Shown: in pieces, positions 16,712-26,176 of the stretch
How the letters are laid out: each line of letters opens with the position of its first letter
Numbering within the stretch: position 1 is the stretch's first letter
From: Vibrio brasiliensis LMG 20546
GTDB taxonomy: Bacteria > Pseudomonadota > Gammaproteobacteria > Enterobacterales > Vibrionaceae
Assembly (NCBI RefSeq): GCF_000189255.1
Contig: NZ_AEVS01000073.1
Span: 1 to 64,000 of the forward strand
Direction: 5' to 3'
Length of the DNA stretch: 64,000 nt
Translations under genes and position numbers: made by a program
The notes under the pieces: model-generated
Databases searched by the model: none
Seen by the model: only the letters and a program-made list of their open reading frames with translations
Told to the model about the DNA's origin: nothing

Positions 16712-17599
16712 ATGCTGAACCCTTCATGGCTAAAAACTTTTGTCACTCTGATTGATACCGGGCATTTCACCAAAACTGCGGAAAAGCTGTTTATGACCCA
16801 ACCGGGCGTCAGTCAGCACATTAAGAAATTAGAACAGGTCTGCGGTCATCCATTAATTGAGCGGCACAACAAAAGTTTCGTCATCACCGAAGCGGGAAAA
16901 ACCGTTTACGACTACGCCAAGCAGCTTGAATCTCAGCAACAGCAAATGCTCAATTCCCTTAGTCAGGACGACCCTTACAGTGGTCAGGTATCAATATCAT
17001 GCTCAGGATCGCTGGCGCTATTGCTCTATCCCCATTTGCTTAATTTACAATGTAAATATCCTGAGCTAATTAGCCTGTTAGAAGCAGCGCCGCACCATAA
17101 GATTCTGGCCGACGTAATAAGCGGTAATGTCGATCTGGGGATTGTCGCTAACGAGCCTTCTGACCCACGTATTGATTCCCAACAGTTTGGCTCCGAGCCG
17201 CTTTGCCTGATGCTGCCCAGAGAGCAGGCATCGAAAAAACTCGACCAAACGGCCCTAAAAGAGATCGGCCTGATTCGACATCCCGATGCTGAGCATTATC
17301 TGTCACTCTACTTTTCTCGATGTGGAGAGGAAGAGCTAGCAGCCATTAACATCAACCAGCTGCCAAGCAAAGGCTATATCAACCAGTTGAGTCAGATTCT
17401 GCTGCCTGTCGCACAGGGTCATGGCTTTACCATTCTGCCTAAAAGTGCCCTAGAAGCCTTCCCGCTCAAAGAGCAAATCGCGGTTTACCAGCCTGAGAGC
17501 GAAGTGATTGAAACCCTCTACTTATTAACTAAGCGGCATCGTCAGATTCCTGCTCGCTTCGAAACCATCACTCAAGCGATGCGCCAGCAATTGAACTAG
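16712..17599 (+). CDS. LysR-family transcriptional regulator
   Basis: 295 residues. The N-terminal HTH (WLKTFVTLIDTGHFTKTAEKLFMTQPGVSQHIKKLE, about 5-40) is a standard LysR DNA-binding domain, and the effector-binding domain spans about 90-290. The ATG at 16712 has only a GAGC nearby. No divergent partner or obvious target adjoins it, and a terminator follows, so regulon and ligand are unknown. The codons near 17044-17056 contain a parS2-type palindrome. Confidence 0.9.
   Translation: MLNPSWLKTFVTLIDTGHFTKTAEKLFMTQPGVSQHIKKLEQVCGHPLIERHNKSFVITEAGKTVYDYAKQLESQQQQMLNSLSQDDPYSGQVSISCSGSLALLLYPHLLNLQCKYPELISLLEAAPHHKILADVISGNVDLGIVANEPSDPRIDSQQFGSEPLCLMLPREQASKKLDQTALKEIGLIRHPDAEHYLSLYFSRCGEEELAAININQLPSKGYINQLSQILLPVAQGHGFTILPKSALEAFPLKEQIAVYQPESEVIETLYLLTKRHRQIPARFETITQAMRQQLN
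17044..17056. promoter_or_regulatory. parS2: parS2-type centromere site inside a lysR gene
   Basis: TTTACA-A-TGTAAA, a perfect 13-bp palindrome of the chromosome II ParB-site type, lying within coding sequence. Confidence 0.72.
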
Positions 17600-17615
17600 A
17601 AAAATCACCAGAAAC

Positions 17616-17645
17616 GAAAAAAGGAGCCATAGGCTCCTTTTTATC
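17616..17645. terminator. Bidirectional terminator
   Basis: AAAAAAGGAGCC, ATA loop, GGCTCCTTTTT, between the lysR stop and the converging small membrane-protein gene. Confidence 0.9.
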
Positions 17646-17666
17646 GTGTCTTGTATTTCAAATTAA

Positions 17667-17819
17667 TTATGCTTCGAGAACATCTTCACCAGACATCTCG
17701 GAGATCAGCAGAAGATCGTCTTCATCAAGTTTCATTCCCAATACAGGCAAACCATGCTGAGCTACCCAACAGCAGAAGAATACGAATACGCCTAAAGCGA
17801 CTAGACCAAGTGATAACAT
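17667..17819 (-). CDS. Small membrane protein, 50 residues
   Basis: One hydrophobic helix (LSLGLVALGVFVFFCCWVA, residues about 2-21) and an acidic cytosolic-looking tail (LDEDDLLLISEMSGEDVLEA). I start at the ATG at 17819 because GGAGGAGG lies seven bases upstream, a near-ideal ribosome site; the open frame to 17894 adds 25 unlikely residues. The strong site, the membrane helix and a terminator just past the stop argue for a real small protein. I do not recognise it; it may modulate a membrane partner. Confidence 0.65.
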   Translation of the reverse strand: MLSLGLVALGVFVFFCCWVAQHGLPVLGMKLDEDDLLLISEMSGEDVLEA

Positions 17820-18162
17820 AGCCAAACCTCCTCCGTGGTTATCAAAAAAGTATCGATAACTTGAAGATGCGACTATCTGAGAAAAAATAAGCAAAAGGCC
17901 TATGGAAATACTTAGTTCTATTACGTTTGTCGATTCACTCTTAACGATGGGTTCGTTAAGCCCTGTGTTTCGATTTATGTTCAGTTTATTCGTATTAACG
18001 TTGGGAGTTTACTCGGTTCTCTACACCTTTAAGTTATTGGGATACCCTTTCAATATAGTGATACCGTACAAATGTAGCAACTACATTTAGTATCGAATGA
18101 ACAGGAGATCACAAATTTTATGCCTATATACGCATAATTATCTATTGCAATCCTGTAGCAAA
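17820..18162. other. Intergenic region without a supported gene
   Basis: AT-rich spacer upstream of the small membrane-protein gene, running to the phoX terminator. A 62-codon plus-strand frame starting at 17902 is present, but its Shine-Dalgarno (AAGG) is only three bases from the ATG and I do not support it. The minus-strand promoter for the small gene must lie here; I saw no clear -35/-10 pair. Confidence 0.5.
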
Positions 18163-18186
18163 CAAAAAACGGGGCACAAGGCCCCG
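18163..18186 (-). terminator. phoX terminator
   Basis: CGGGGC, a CTTGT loop and GCCCCG followed by a T6 run on the minus strand, 23 bases after the phoX stop. Confidence 0.9.
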
Positions 18187-18209
18187 CACAATTAACCATT
18201 TTCGTTCTG

Positions 18210-20087
18210 CTAGGCGCCGATCACGCCACCATCTTCACGAGTGATCGCCATAATGGTTGAACGAGGTTTACTATCACCACCTCCAGGGAAGTGCGAAGGT
18301 GCGCCTTTCTCACCTGGGTGCTGAACACCAACAAACATGGTTTTGTTATCCGCAGAGAAAGTCAGGCCAGTGATTTCACAAGCGACAGGACCAGTCAGGA
18401 AGCGACGTACTTCACCAGTCATCGGATCGCCACATAACATTTGGTTATTACCCTGACCGGCAAAATCACCTTTGTTTGAGTAGTTACCATCGGTTTGGAT
18501 CCACAGACGACCTGCACTATCAAAGCCAATACCATCAGGACTGTTAAACATGTTATCAGCATTGATATTTTCGCTGCCCGCATACAAGTTACCCTGATGC
18601 ACTTGCGGGTTACCGGCGATCAGGTAAAGATCCCATTCAAAGCCTGCGCTGGTGTGGTCACCGTTGTGCGGTAACCAGCGAACAATCTGACCATAATGGT
18701 TTTCTTTACGAGGGTTCGGTCCACCCACTGGCTGCCCCTCTTTGACACCACGATGTTTATTGTTCGTCAGTGTACAGAACACATGCTTGTTGTCTGGATG
18801 AACGGCTACCCATTCAGGACGGTCCATTGTCGTCGCGCCAACCTGAGTCGCTGCACGACGAGCAAAAATCATCACTTCTGCCTGATCGTTGAAACCATTC
18901 TGTTTGGTCAGACCGTTCTTGCCGTATGTCAGCTCAATCCACTCGCCTTTACCGCGCAGCTCTTTATCATCCATCTCGAACTTAGCCACATATAGTGTGC
19001 CTTCTTCGAGAAGGTTGCGGTTCGCCTTGTCATTGCCCGGTTGATACTTGTTGCTAGAAACAAATTTGTACAGGTGCTCACCGCGCTCATCATCGCCAAG
19101 GTAAACAACCACATGACCGCTATCGTCAATGAGCAGCGCCGCATTTTCATGCTTAAAACGACCTAAAGCCGTGCGCTTAAGTGGGGTTGAATCTGGATCA
19201 TTAGGGTCAATTTCCACTACCCAACCAAAGCGGTGAGGTTCATTTGGGTGCTTGGCAACATCAAAGCGCTCATCTGTGTCATGCCACTGATACTTACTTG
19301 GCGCTGCTTTAACACCGTAGCGCTTGTGGTCTGCAGTGAGCTCTGCACTGCCACTGGTACCAAAGTAACCGTTGAAGTTCTCTTCACAAGTCAGGTAGGT
19401 ACCCCACGGCGTTTGACCATTTGCACAGTTGTTAAATGTACCGAGCGGCTTCATGCCTGATGGGTCGAGCTCAGTTTTCATCAGCTTATGACCCGCGGCA
19501 GGGCCTGTCAGTTTCATTTCAGTGTTAGCGGTAATACGGCGGTTTAACTTACCGTTTTTGTCCAGCTTCCATTCGCCACCCGTTCTAACGATTTCAAATA
19601 CAGTGACACCGTGTGCCGCCTGAGCTTTAAGTACATCGTCTGCAGTCATGGCTTTGCCACCATGATCGAACAGTAAATCGTAATTGGTGTATTCATTGTT
19701 TACCGCAATCACCGCGCGATCTTTGCTGATTGGGAACAGACTCATGCCATCCGTGTTGTCACCGAACTGACGTAGCTGTGCCTGTGAACCTTGCTTGCCG
19801 CTTGGGTCAAACTCAGGTGCATCAGCGAAAATTGGGTCTCCCCACGATAATAGCGGCGTTGCCTTGTAGCCCTTTGGTACGATAAACGCATCGGCTGTTG
19901 ATGCTGGAACCGGTTCAAAGTTGAGCAATGGGCTATCGTTTTTAGCGGCAAATGCTTTGGTGATTGGGTTTAGTGAAAGAAATGCACTTGCACTAACGGC
20001 TGCGGTACCAGCTAAAAAGCGACGACGTGATAAACGTGCATCGATCATTTGGCTGAACTGAGAATCCTGACTGTCACGATTCCACAT
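18210..20087 (-). CDS. phoX: PhoX-family alkaline phosphatase
   Basis: 625 residues of the DUF839/PhoX family, secreted Ca/Fe-dependent monoesterases for organic phosphate. The N-terminus has a Tat signal: R-L-S-R-R-R-F-L-A-G followed by a hydrophobic stretch ending near FAA. The mature part is a beta-propeller type fold with FNNCANGQTPWGTYLTCEEN, the conserved Cys/Glu segment of PhoX, and HKRYGVKAAP. AGGAG lies six bases before the ATG. A PHO-box-like pair about 50 bases upstream suggests PhoB control. It is a single gene with its own terminator. Confidence 0.92.
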   Translation of the reverse strand: MWNRDSQDSQFSQMIDARLSRRRFLAGTAAVSASAFLSLNPITKAFAAKNDSPLLNFEPVPASTADAFIVPKGYKATPLLSWGDPIFADAPEFDPSGKQGSQAQLRQFGDNTDGMSLFPISKDRAVIAVNNEYTNYDLLFDHGGKAMTADDVLKAQAAHGVTVFEIVRTGGEWKLDKNGKLNRRITANTEMKLTGPAAGHKLMKTELDPSGMKPLGTFNNCANGQTPWGTYLTCEENFNGYFGTSGSAELTADHKRYGVKAAPSKYQWHDTDERFDVAKHPNEPHRFGWVVEIDPNDPDSTPLKRTALGRFKHENAALLIDDSGHVVVYLGDDERGEHLYKFVSSNKYQPGNDKANRNLLEEGTLYVAKFEMDDKELRGKGEWIELTYGKNGLTKQNGFNDQAEVMIFARRAATQVGATTMDRPEWVAVHPDNKHVFCTLTNNKHRGVKEGQPVGGPNPRKENHYGQIVRWLPHNGDHTSAGFEWDLYLIAGNPQVHQGNLYAGSENINADNMFNSPDGIGFDSAGRLWIQTDGNYSNKGDFAGQGNNQMLCGDPMTGEVRRFLTGPVACEITGLTFSADNKTMFVGVQHPGEKGAPSHFPGGGDSKPRSTIMAITREDGGVIGA

Positions 20088-20134
20088 TGCTGACTCCTTG
20101 CTTGAGTAGTTGTTATATCTTTGGCTGCAGATCG

Positions 20135-20153
20135 TAGACAGATTAAATGACAG
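20135..20153 (-). promoter_or_regulatory. PHO-box-like direct repeat upstream of phoX
   Basis: The minus strand reads CTGTCATTTAATCTGTCTA, two CTGTC units as in a PhoB box, but 12 rather than 11 bases apart. It ends 48 bases before the phoX ATG. Position and gene function fit; the spacing does not fully fit, so this is tentative. Confidence 0.4.
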
Positions 20154-20399
20154 ATTGGTTAACTTATTGTTTCGTATTGATTAATAAAATTGGACAGTGA
20201 AAAGGCAATTTCATTTCAGCTACATTAAAGTGCGCCATGGTTCACTTTTGAATGATAAACAATGCAAAATTGACAAAAAAATGTGATCAAAACCCTAGAT
20301 CTTTTCAGTTTTGATGGCTACATTGTTGAATGTTCATGAGGAACTACATTCACATTAGCTCATTGAAGAGCACATTTGTTTTTTAAGTGAGGGATTATC
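20154..20399. other. Intergenic region between phoX and a micro-gene
   Basis: AT-rich sequence serving both divergent units. It contains an 8-bp inverted repeat, ATCAAAAC (20286-20293) and GTTTTGAT (20308-20315), and TTAAGTGAGGGATTATC leading into the small gene at 20400. No longer reading frame is credible. Confidence 0.5.
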
Positions 20400-20486
20400 A
20401 TGAAGAAAATGAGAAAAGCACAATTGCATCGCGTACGCATTCAGTACTGGAAAGAGTCGAACAAAGACGCGAACAAATCATCTTAA
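20400..20486 (+). CDS. 28-residue basic micro-protein
   Basis: ATG at 20400 opens a 28-codon frame to TAA. The product begins MKKMRKAQLHRVRIQYWKES and ends in a Lys/Asn/Ser-rich tail; it is strongly basic with no membrane segment. GAGG lies seven bases before the ATG, and a rho-independent terminator follows the stop by 19 bases, so the unit looks like a complete tiny gene. I recognise no family. A small RNA with an incidental frame is the main alternative. Confidence 0.55.
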   Translation: MKKMRKAQLHRVRIQYWKESNKDANKSS

Positions 20487-20505
20487 TGTGCTAACCCACC
20501 GTACT

Positions 20506-20535
20506 AAGCTGGCTTAACCGCCAGCTTTTGTGTTT
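20506..20535 (+). terminator. Terminator of the micro-gene
   Basis: AAGCTGGC and GCCAGCTT pair around TTAACC, followed by TTTGTGTTT on the plus strand. Confidence 0.8.
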
Positions 20536-20550
20536 CTGGAGTCTGGAAAA

Positions 20551-21384
20551 TCAGGCCGCTCTGTCATTGCTTGGAAACAACTGAGTCAGCTCATGCAAAA
20601 TACTCTGTGTCTGCTTTGAGTAAAGGTGCTTATCTTTATAGCCGACAAGCTGAACCTGACGTACCTTGCCAGAAATCAGCAGTTGTCGCAGCATACGATT
20701 GACCATCTGCACATCCAGTGCAGTCCCCTTTTCCAACCGTGAGACTGGATAGAGGCAAGAGAGGTCAATATTAACGATCACATCTTCACAATGAGAAAGA
20801 TAGCTTGCGAGCTGGTTCTTAACCTGAAAGCGATGGCTGAAACTACACTCTTCACTTGTCATCCAGTCACACCCTAAATCTTCAGCGTACTCCAGTAGTC
20901 GCTCTGAGTGCTGAGCGAGATCAATGCCCAGACAGAACAGACGACACTCGTTATAGCGAGAGAGCGCAAAGTGGTATGCACTGCCCTGATCGGGTTCCAG
21001 AGATGCCTTAAGCTCAAAGTTACGACCAATATGGATTATGCCAAGCTCTTTTCTGTTCGAGTGAAGTATAGGCAACGAATGAAGCAAGGTTTCACTGTTA
21101 TTGGTAAAGATAACGGGTAAAGCTTCCGTACCAAGGTAGTGGCTGAGGTGAAGTTGGTACTTACCGACTGGCTGCGTAGTAAGGTTGTAGTGCCCTCCAT
21201 TTAACCAGCGAAATCCTTCCAGCTCCTCAATCCATTGATAAATTTCTTCCAGGCTTTGATCGGCCATTTCGAAGTCTACTTGCTTCATCGGTTTCAGTTT
21301 CTCACTCACGCTCAGCAGAACTAAACGATGAGACAATATTCCTGTGATGTTTTCAGCTTTATTACGTCGAAATAGGCCAAACAT
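20551..21384 (-). CDS. Degenerate arginase/formimidoglutamase-like protein
   Basis: 277 residues with the ureohydrolase fold pattern, but the metal-binding motifs have decayed. The expected DAHFDLR segment reads GRNFELK (in IIHIGRNFELK, near residue 120), and the expected S-x-D-x-D-x-x-D-P reads N-I-D-L-S-C-L-Y-P near residue 205. Most Mn ligands (D, H, D and two of three later D) are therefore gone, so arginase-type hydrolysis is unlikely. AAGG precedes the ATG. It begins five bases after the iclR stop, so the two form an operon. A regulatory or scaffold role is inference. Confidence 0.65.
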   Translation of the reverse strand: MFGLFRRNKAENITGILSHRLVLLSVSEKLKPMKQVDFEMADQSLEEIYQWIEELEGFRWLNGGHYNLTTQPVGKYQLHLSHYLGTEALPVIFTNNSETLLHSLPILHSNRKELGIIHIGRNFELKASLEPDQGSAYHFALSRYNECRLFCLGIDLAQHSERLLEYAEDLGCDWMTSEECSFSHRFQVKNQLASYLSHCEDVIVNIDLSCLYPVSRLEKGTALDVQMVNRMLRQLLISGKVRQVQLVGYKDKHLYSKQTQSILHELTQLFPSNDRAA

Positions 21385-21389
21385 ATCGA

Positions 21390-22115
21390 TTACCTTTCTG
21401 GGGGCAATGCCCTCGCTGCTTGAAGTACGTGAAGAACGATTCTCTGTTGATTAAGCTGAACTCGATGAGCAGGCGCCATCACCGAAATTGCACCGATCAG
21501 CTTAGAACCTTTCATTACCGGAGCACTGATACCTGAAACACCAGAGTCGATTTCAGACGTACTGACCGCATAACCCTGATTACGGATCTGTTCCAGTTCG
21601 TTCATCCACTGCTCGTGTCGTTCTTGCTCGCCAAAGTAACGCAAGATTTTTTCGCATCTCGCTGCTGGCATATACGCCAACATAACTTTGGATGAGGCGC
21701 CTCGTAACAGGGGTTGACTTTGACCCTGGACGTAGCTGCAACGAAGCGCCTGCATACTCTCTTTTCGGCTGACACATAATGCTCTGTAACCAACAGGCAC
21801 CATGTAGGCCGCCATCTCACCGGTCTGTTTCTGCAAGCGATTAAGCACCGCATCTACCGCATCCAAGTCGTGCTGACTGGTTTCATAGCTGCGCATCAAT
21901 AGCAAGGCAGCCGGACCGATGATCAAGGTTTTGTCATTTGGACTTTCTTCAATCAAGTTCCACTCTTTGAGCAACTTCAAGTGACGGTAAAGACTACTGA
22001 TCGGTGTACCTAGTTGCTCGCTCAACTGCTTGGCAGTAATCGGTTGGTCATTTACGGCCACCTGCATTAACAGTTGGAGAACTTTCTCGTTAACCTGTCC
22101 GCTGTTCTGTTTCAT
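21390..22115 (-). CDS. IclR-family transcriptional regulator
   Basis: 241 residues. The N-terminal winged HTH (PITAKQLSEQLGTPISSLYRHLKLLKEWNLIEE, about 25-60) is followed by the IclR effector domain, with the C-terminal signature SGISAPVMKGSKLIGAISV. I use the ATG at 22115; a GTG at 22124 is also in frame and neither has a good ribosome site. It is co-transcribed with the arginase-like gene. The GH1 glucosidase next door has its own terminator, so it is not certain that it is the target. Confidence 0.88.
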   Translation of the reverse strand: MKQNSGQVNEKVLQLLMQVAVNDQPITAKQLSEQLGTPISSLYRHLKLLKEWNLIEESPNDKTLIIGPAALLLMRSYETSQHDLDAVDAVLNRLQKQTGEMAAYMVPVGYRALCVSRKESMQALRCSYVQGQSQPLLRGASSKVMLAYMPAARCEKILRYFGEQERHEQWMNELEQIRNQGYAVSTSEIDSGVSGISAPVMKGSKLIGAISVMAPAHRVQLNQQRIVLHVLQAARALPPER

Positions 22116-22257
22116 AGAGTTCACGCTATTGTTGTATCGTCATCGATGAATATTGATCAAATTGTATTCTTACTTGGTAGGAATTTATAAACAAAATATT
22201 GCAACATTTCTCACCAAGTGAGAAACCAAAGCATTAGTAAAACAAAGAGCGCTTAAA

Positions 22258-22290
22258 ACAAAAAAGGAGCCCGTTCAGGCTCCTTTGTTC
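22258..22290 (-). terminator. Terminator after the GH1 gene
   Basis: AAAGGAGCCTG and CGGGCTCCTTT arms with a T6 run on the minus strand, just past the glucosidase stop. Confidence 0.9.
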
Positions 22291-22308
22291 AGTCTTGACG
22301 ATAATCGA

Positions 22309-23712
<1,404 letters not shown>

Positions 23713-23906
23713 CTAGTCAGCAGTAACATCTGCCAATCATTGTAGACCCAGGATGTACAAATAAATGAGGCTGGGATGAATCCGTGATATTTCCTATTTT
23801 GTTACCAAAGAAGGTAAGCTTTTGGCATTTTCGAGATCTTGGCGGCACCTTTATTCCTACTCAGCGATTATGCTTAATTCAGGATAGTCACTAGAAGGTC
23901 ATGTTT

Positions 23907-24326
23907 ATGAACTACAAACATATTCTTGTTGCCCTTGAACTCACAGACGAAAGCAAAGTGCTGATCGATAAGGCAACCTACCTGGCAAAGCTAACCAACG
24001 CCGAAGTTTCGTTTATCCATATTGACGGCTCTCATGGGGAAATTTACCCAGAGGTTGTAGACCTTCAAGCCGATACCAATCATCCGCCGTTTGGTGAGCA
24101 TACCATTGAACAAATTCGCGCTTTTGAATCCTACAGTTCAGTGCCTGTTAAGCGCATTTTAATGGGAACCGGAGATCTGGCCGACAAACTCGCAGCAACC
24201 ATCGAAGAAAACGACGTCGATCTATTGCTCTGTGGTCATCACCACGACTTCTGGAGCAAAATCGTTTCTTACTCTAAACACTTGGTTGACTCTTCACCGG
24301 TCGATATTCTGGTGGTTCCGATTTAA
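23907..24326 (+). CDS. Universal stress protein, UspA family
   Basis: 139 residues, one Usp domain: N-terminal YKHILVALELTDES strand, and C-terminal DLLLCGHHHDFWSKIVSYSKHLVDSSPVDILVVPI. The ATP-binding G-x2-G-x9-G-S/T motif is altered (GHHHDFWSKIVSYS), which places it with the non-ATP-binding UspA class. I start at 23907 because AAGG is eight bases upstream; the ATG at 23901 is too close to it. It is monocistronic, followed by a stem-loop. Confidence 0.9.
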   Translation: MNYKHILVALELTDESKVLIDKATYLAKLTNAEVSFIHIDGSHGEIYPEVVDLQADTNHPPFGEHTIEQIRAFESYSSVPVKRILMGTGDLADKLAATIEENDVDLLLCGHHHDFWSKIVSYSKHLVDSSPVDILVVPI

Positions 24327-24354
24327 CCGACTCATCAGATTACCAACCTAAATA

Positions 24355-24381
24355 ATAACGGGCCCTGATTGGGCTCGTTAT
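24355..24381 (+). terminator. Stem-loop after uspA-like gene
   Basis: ATAACGGGCCC and GGGCTCGTTAT pair (one G-T) around TGATT. The downstream T-run is weak, so termination strength is uncertain. Confidence 0.5.
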
Positions 24382-24551
24382 GGTTTCTACCGTTCATAAC
24401 TTAGCCAAAGCATCGTTTTATTATGGATAAAATGTTCCATAGTAATTGGTGACTATCGCTATTTTTCTCCAACTTCTGTTGACGTAAATTACCCATCAAC
24501 GAGAGACGCTGACTGCGATTGGCGCCAATATTTAGAAAGTTAGGAGCCCAC

Positions 24552-25211
24552 ATGACTCATCCAATTATCAAAGATTTGAACACTCGCTACACAACTAAAA
24601 AATACGATGCGACCAAGCGCATTTCTGCACAGGACATCGAAATCATTAAGCAGTCGATTCACCTTTCTGCTTCATCGATCAACTCCCAACCGTGGAAGTT
24701 CATTGTGCTAGAGAGCGACGAAGCGAAGCAGCGTTTCCACAATACCTTTGCCAACATGTTTCAGTTCAATCAACCTCACGCTAAAGAGGCTTCACACACA
24801 ATCTTGTTTGCTTATAACCCTCGTTTCACTAAAGAGCAGTACAAGAAAGTCGTTGACGCTGAGGTAACGTCAGGTCACTTACCTGCTGAGCGTTACAATG
24901 ACATGCTTGATGGTGCATTTGGTTTCGCTGAACTGAATACCGATGAAACAGGCTTTAATGGCAACTGGACCAAAGCACAAACATACATTGCTCTTGGTAA
25001 TACCCTTCATACATTAGCGCGTTTAGGCATCGCCTCGACTCCAATGGAAGGTGTCGATGCTCAGTTGATTGGCGAAGAGTTTAAACAAGAGTTGGACGGC
25101 TACGTGTGTGATTTTGCTCTGGCAATGGGTTACCACAAAGAAGGCGAAGACTATAACCATGGTCTGCCTAAAGCACGCCTGCCATTCGAAGACGTAGTAA
25201 CTACGCTTTAA
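24552..25211 (+). CDS. NAD(P)H-dependent oxidoreductase, nitroreductase family
   Basis: 219 residues of the FMN nitroreductase fold, NfsB type. Visible: LNTRYTTKKYDATKRIS at the start with R and K contacts to FMN phosphate, SASSINSQPWKFIV (residues about 38-52), and GIASTPMEGVD with LALGYH-like ending FALAMGYHKEGEDY. AGGAG lies before the ATG at 24552; the 11 upstream residues of the open frame are discarded. It forms an operon with the ABM gene 30 bases downstream. Likely substrates are quinones or nitroaromatics. Confidence 0.92.
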   Translation: MTHPIIKDLNTRYTTKKYDATKRISAQDIEIIKQSIHLSASSINSQPWKFIVLESDEAKQRFHNTFANMFQFNQPHAKEASHTILFAYNPRFTKEQYKKVVDAEVTSGHLPAERYNDMLDGAFGFAELNTDETGFNGNWTKAQTYIALGNTLHTLARLGIASTPMEGVDAQLIGEEFKQELDGYVCDFALAMGYHKEGEDYNHGLPKARLPFEDVVTTL

Positions 25212-25241
25212 GCCCTATAATCAGACTTTGGAGCCAAAACA

Positions 25242-25532
25242 ATGACTAAACTGACGATAGTCGCCAACATTGTTGCCAAATCAGATCAGGTTGAGCTGGT
25301 AAAGAGTGAACTGGTAAAACTGATTGATAAAACACTTGTTGAAGAGGGCTGTATCAATTACGACTTACATCAAGACAACGACAATCCAGCACACTTTGTA
25401 TTCTATGAGAACTGGGAGTCAGCACAGGCACTGGATAACCATCTAGCCAGTGAGCATATCGCACAATACTCCGCGGCTGTGGAGGGTGCAGTCGAGAGCT
25501 TCACTCTCAATCGTATGACTCACATCAAATAA
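25242..25532 (+). CDS. ABM-domain monooxygenase (YgiN-like)
   Basis: 96 residues, one ferredoxin-like ABM domain: LTIVANIVAKSDQVELVKSEL, EEGCINYDLHQDNDNPAHFVFYENWES and HLASEHI. The pattern G-C-x-x-Y-x-x-H/x and E-N-W is shared with quinol monooxygenase YgiN and with LsrG. GGAG precedes the ATG. Pairing with a nitroreductase suggests a small quinone redox unit. It ends in a strong terminator. Confidence 0.88.
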   Translation: MTKLTIVANIVAKSDQVELVKSELVKLIDKTLVEEGCINYDLHQDNDNPAHFVFYENWESAQALDNHLASEHIAQYSAAVEGAVESFTLNRMTHIK

Positions 25533-25559
25533 ACTGAACCCTTGATAATACAAAAGTAT

Positions 25560-25588
25560 AAAGGCTTCCATAGAGGAAGCCTTTTTCT
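25560..25588 (+). terminator. Terminator of the nitroreductase-ABM operon
   Basis: AAAGGCTTCC, ATAGA loop, GGAAGCCTTTTT on the plus strand. Confidence 0.93.
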
Positions 25589-25715
25589 AATCGGTTACTT
25601 AACATCCGGCTAGAAATCGTCGTTAAAACAATAATGCTACTCGACCTTAGCTACTGGATATAAATTTTCATTAATACCTATTAACAGCCCATTATATGGA
25701 ACAATATATCAATAG

Positions 25716-25865
25716 CTAATTGTTAATTTCATCAACAATATCATTCGCATCTTCATATATTTCCTCTACGGCATCACTATTGATAATATCATTAATTTCA
25801 TCATTATACTTTAGTCCAATAAAAATACCTAAACCTAATAAAACCACTGCAAAAAGTTTAAACAT
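25716..25865 (-). CDS. 49-residue membrane-anchored acidic small protein
   Basis: A 50-codon minus-strand frame from ATG 25865. The product begins MFKLFAVVLLGLGIFIGLKY, a single hydrophobic helix, and continues as an acidic Asn/Asp/Glu/Ile-rich tail ending DIVDEINN. GGAA lies six bases before the ATG. The frame is AT-rich, and the clean helix-then-acidic-tail layout over the full length argues against chance. I do not recognise a family. It sits alone between two operons. Confidence 0.5.
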   Translation of the reverse strand: MFKLFAVVLLGLGIFIGLKYNDEINDIINSDAVEEIYEDANDIVDEINN

Positions 25866-26176
25866 CACAAATTCCAAAAATTATTATTAATCCTTAAAAA
25901 TTAAATATTCGAACACTTATTTATTCAATATTTACATTCAAAAGCATATTAATTTATTGACAAAGATCTCGTTATTAAGACTATATCGTTGCGCTAATTT
26001 TAACCGATATATACCTTACATTCTGTATGTGATTTTGGTTCAAAAAATCATCAAGCAGTACTTTGCCCTCGACACTCCCCCGTCGAGGGCAAAATATTTA
26101 TCGCTTAATTTTCAACAACTTAAAGTTAATGGGTCATAGATCCCATTGGAACTTATCTGGGACTGGTCATTTAGCT
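25866..26176. other. AT-rich intergenic region upstream of the lipoprotein cluster
   Basis: Very AT-rich, with one striking element: a perfect 12-bp inverted repeat at 26062-26093. A 60-codon frame at 25957 has no ribosome site and is not supported. The promoter of the lipoprotein operon should be in this stretch, but I could not fix it. Confidence 0.5.
26062..26093. repeat. Perfect 12-bp inverted repeat
   Basis: TTTGCCCTCGAC and GTCGAGGGCAAA are separated by an eight-base C-rich loop (ACTCCCCC). It is GC-rich in an AT-rich setting and lacks a T-run on either strand, so it is not an ordinary terminator. It lies 84 bases before the first lipoprotein ATG and could be an operator, an mRNA leader stem or a mobile-element end. 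Confidence 0.75.

Noticed and set aside
17902-18090. 62-residue hydrophobic plus-strand frame
   Set aside because: The only Shine-Dalgarno-like bases are three bases from the ATG, and there is no terminator or partner gene.
18210-20087. Extra gene in frames opposite phoX
   Set aside because: The opposite-strand frames are shadows of a continuous 625-codon gene with clear PhoX and Tat motifs.
25957-26139. 60-residue plus-strand frame upstream of the lipoproteins
   Set aside because: No ribosome site, and it runs through the perfect hairpin at 26062.
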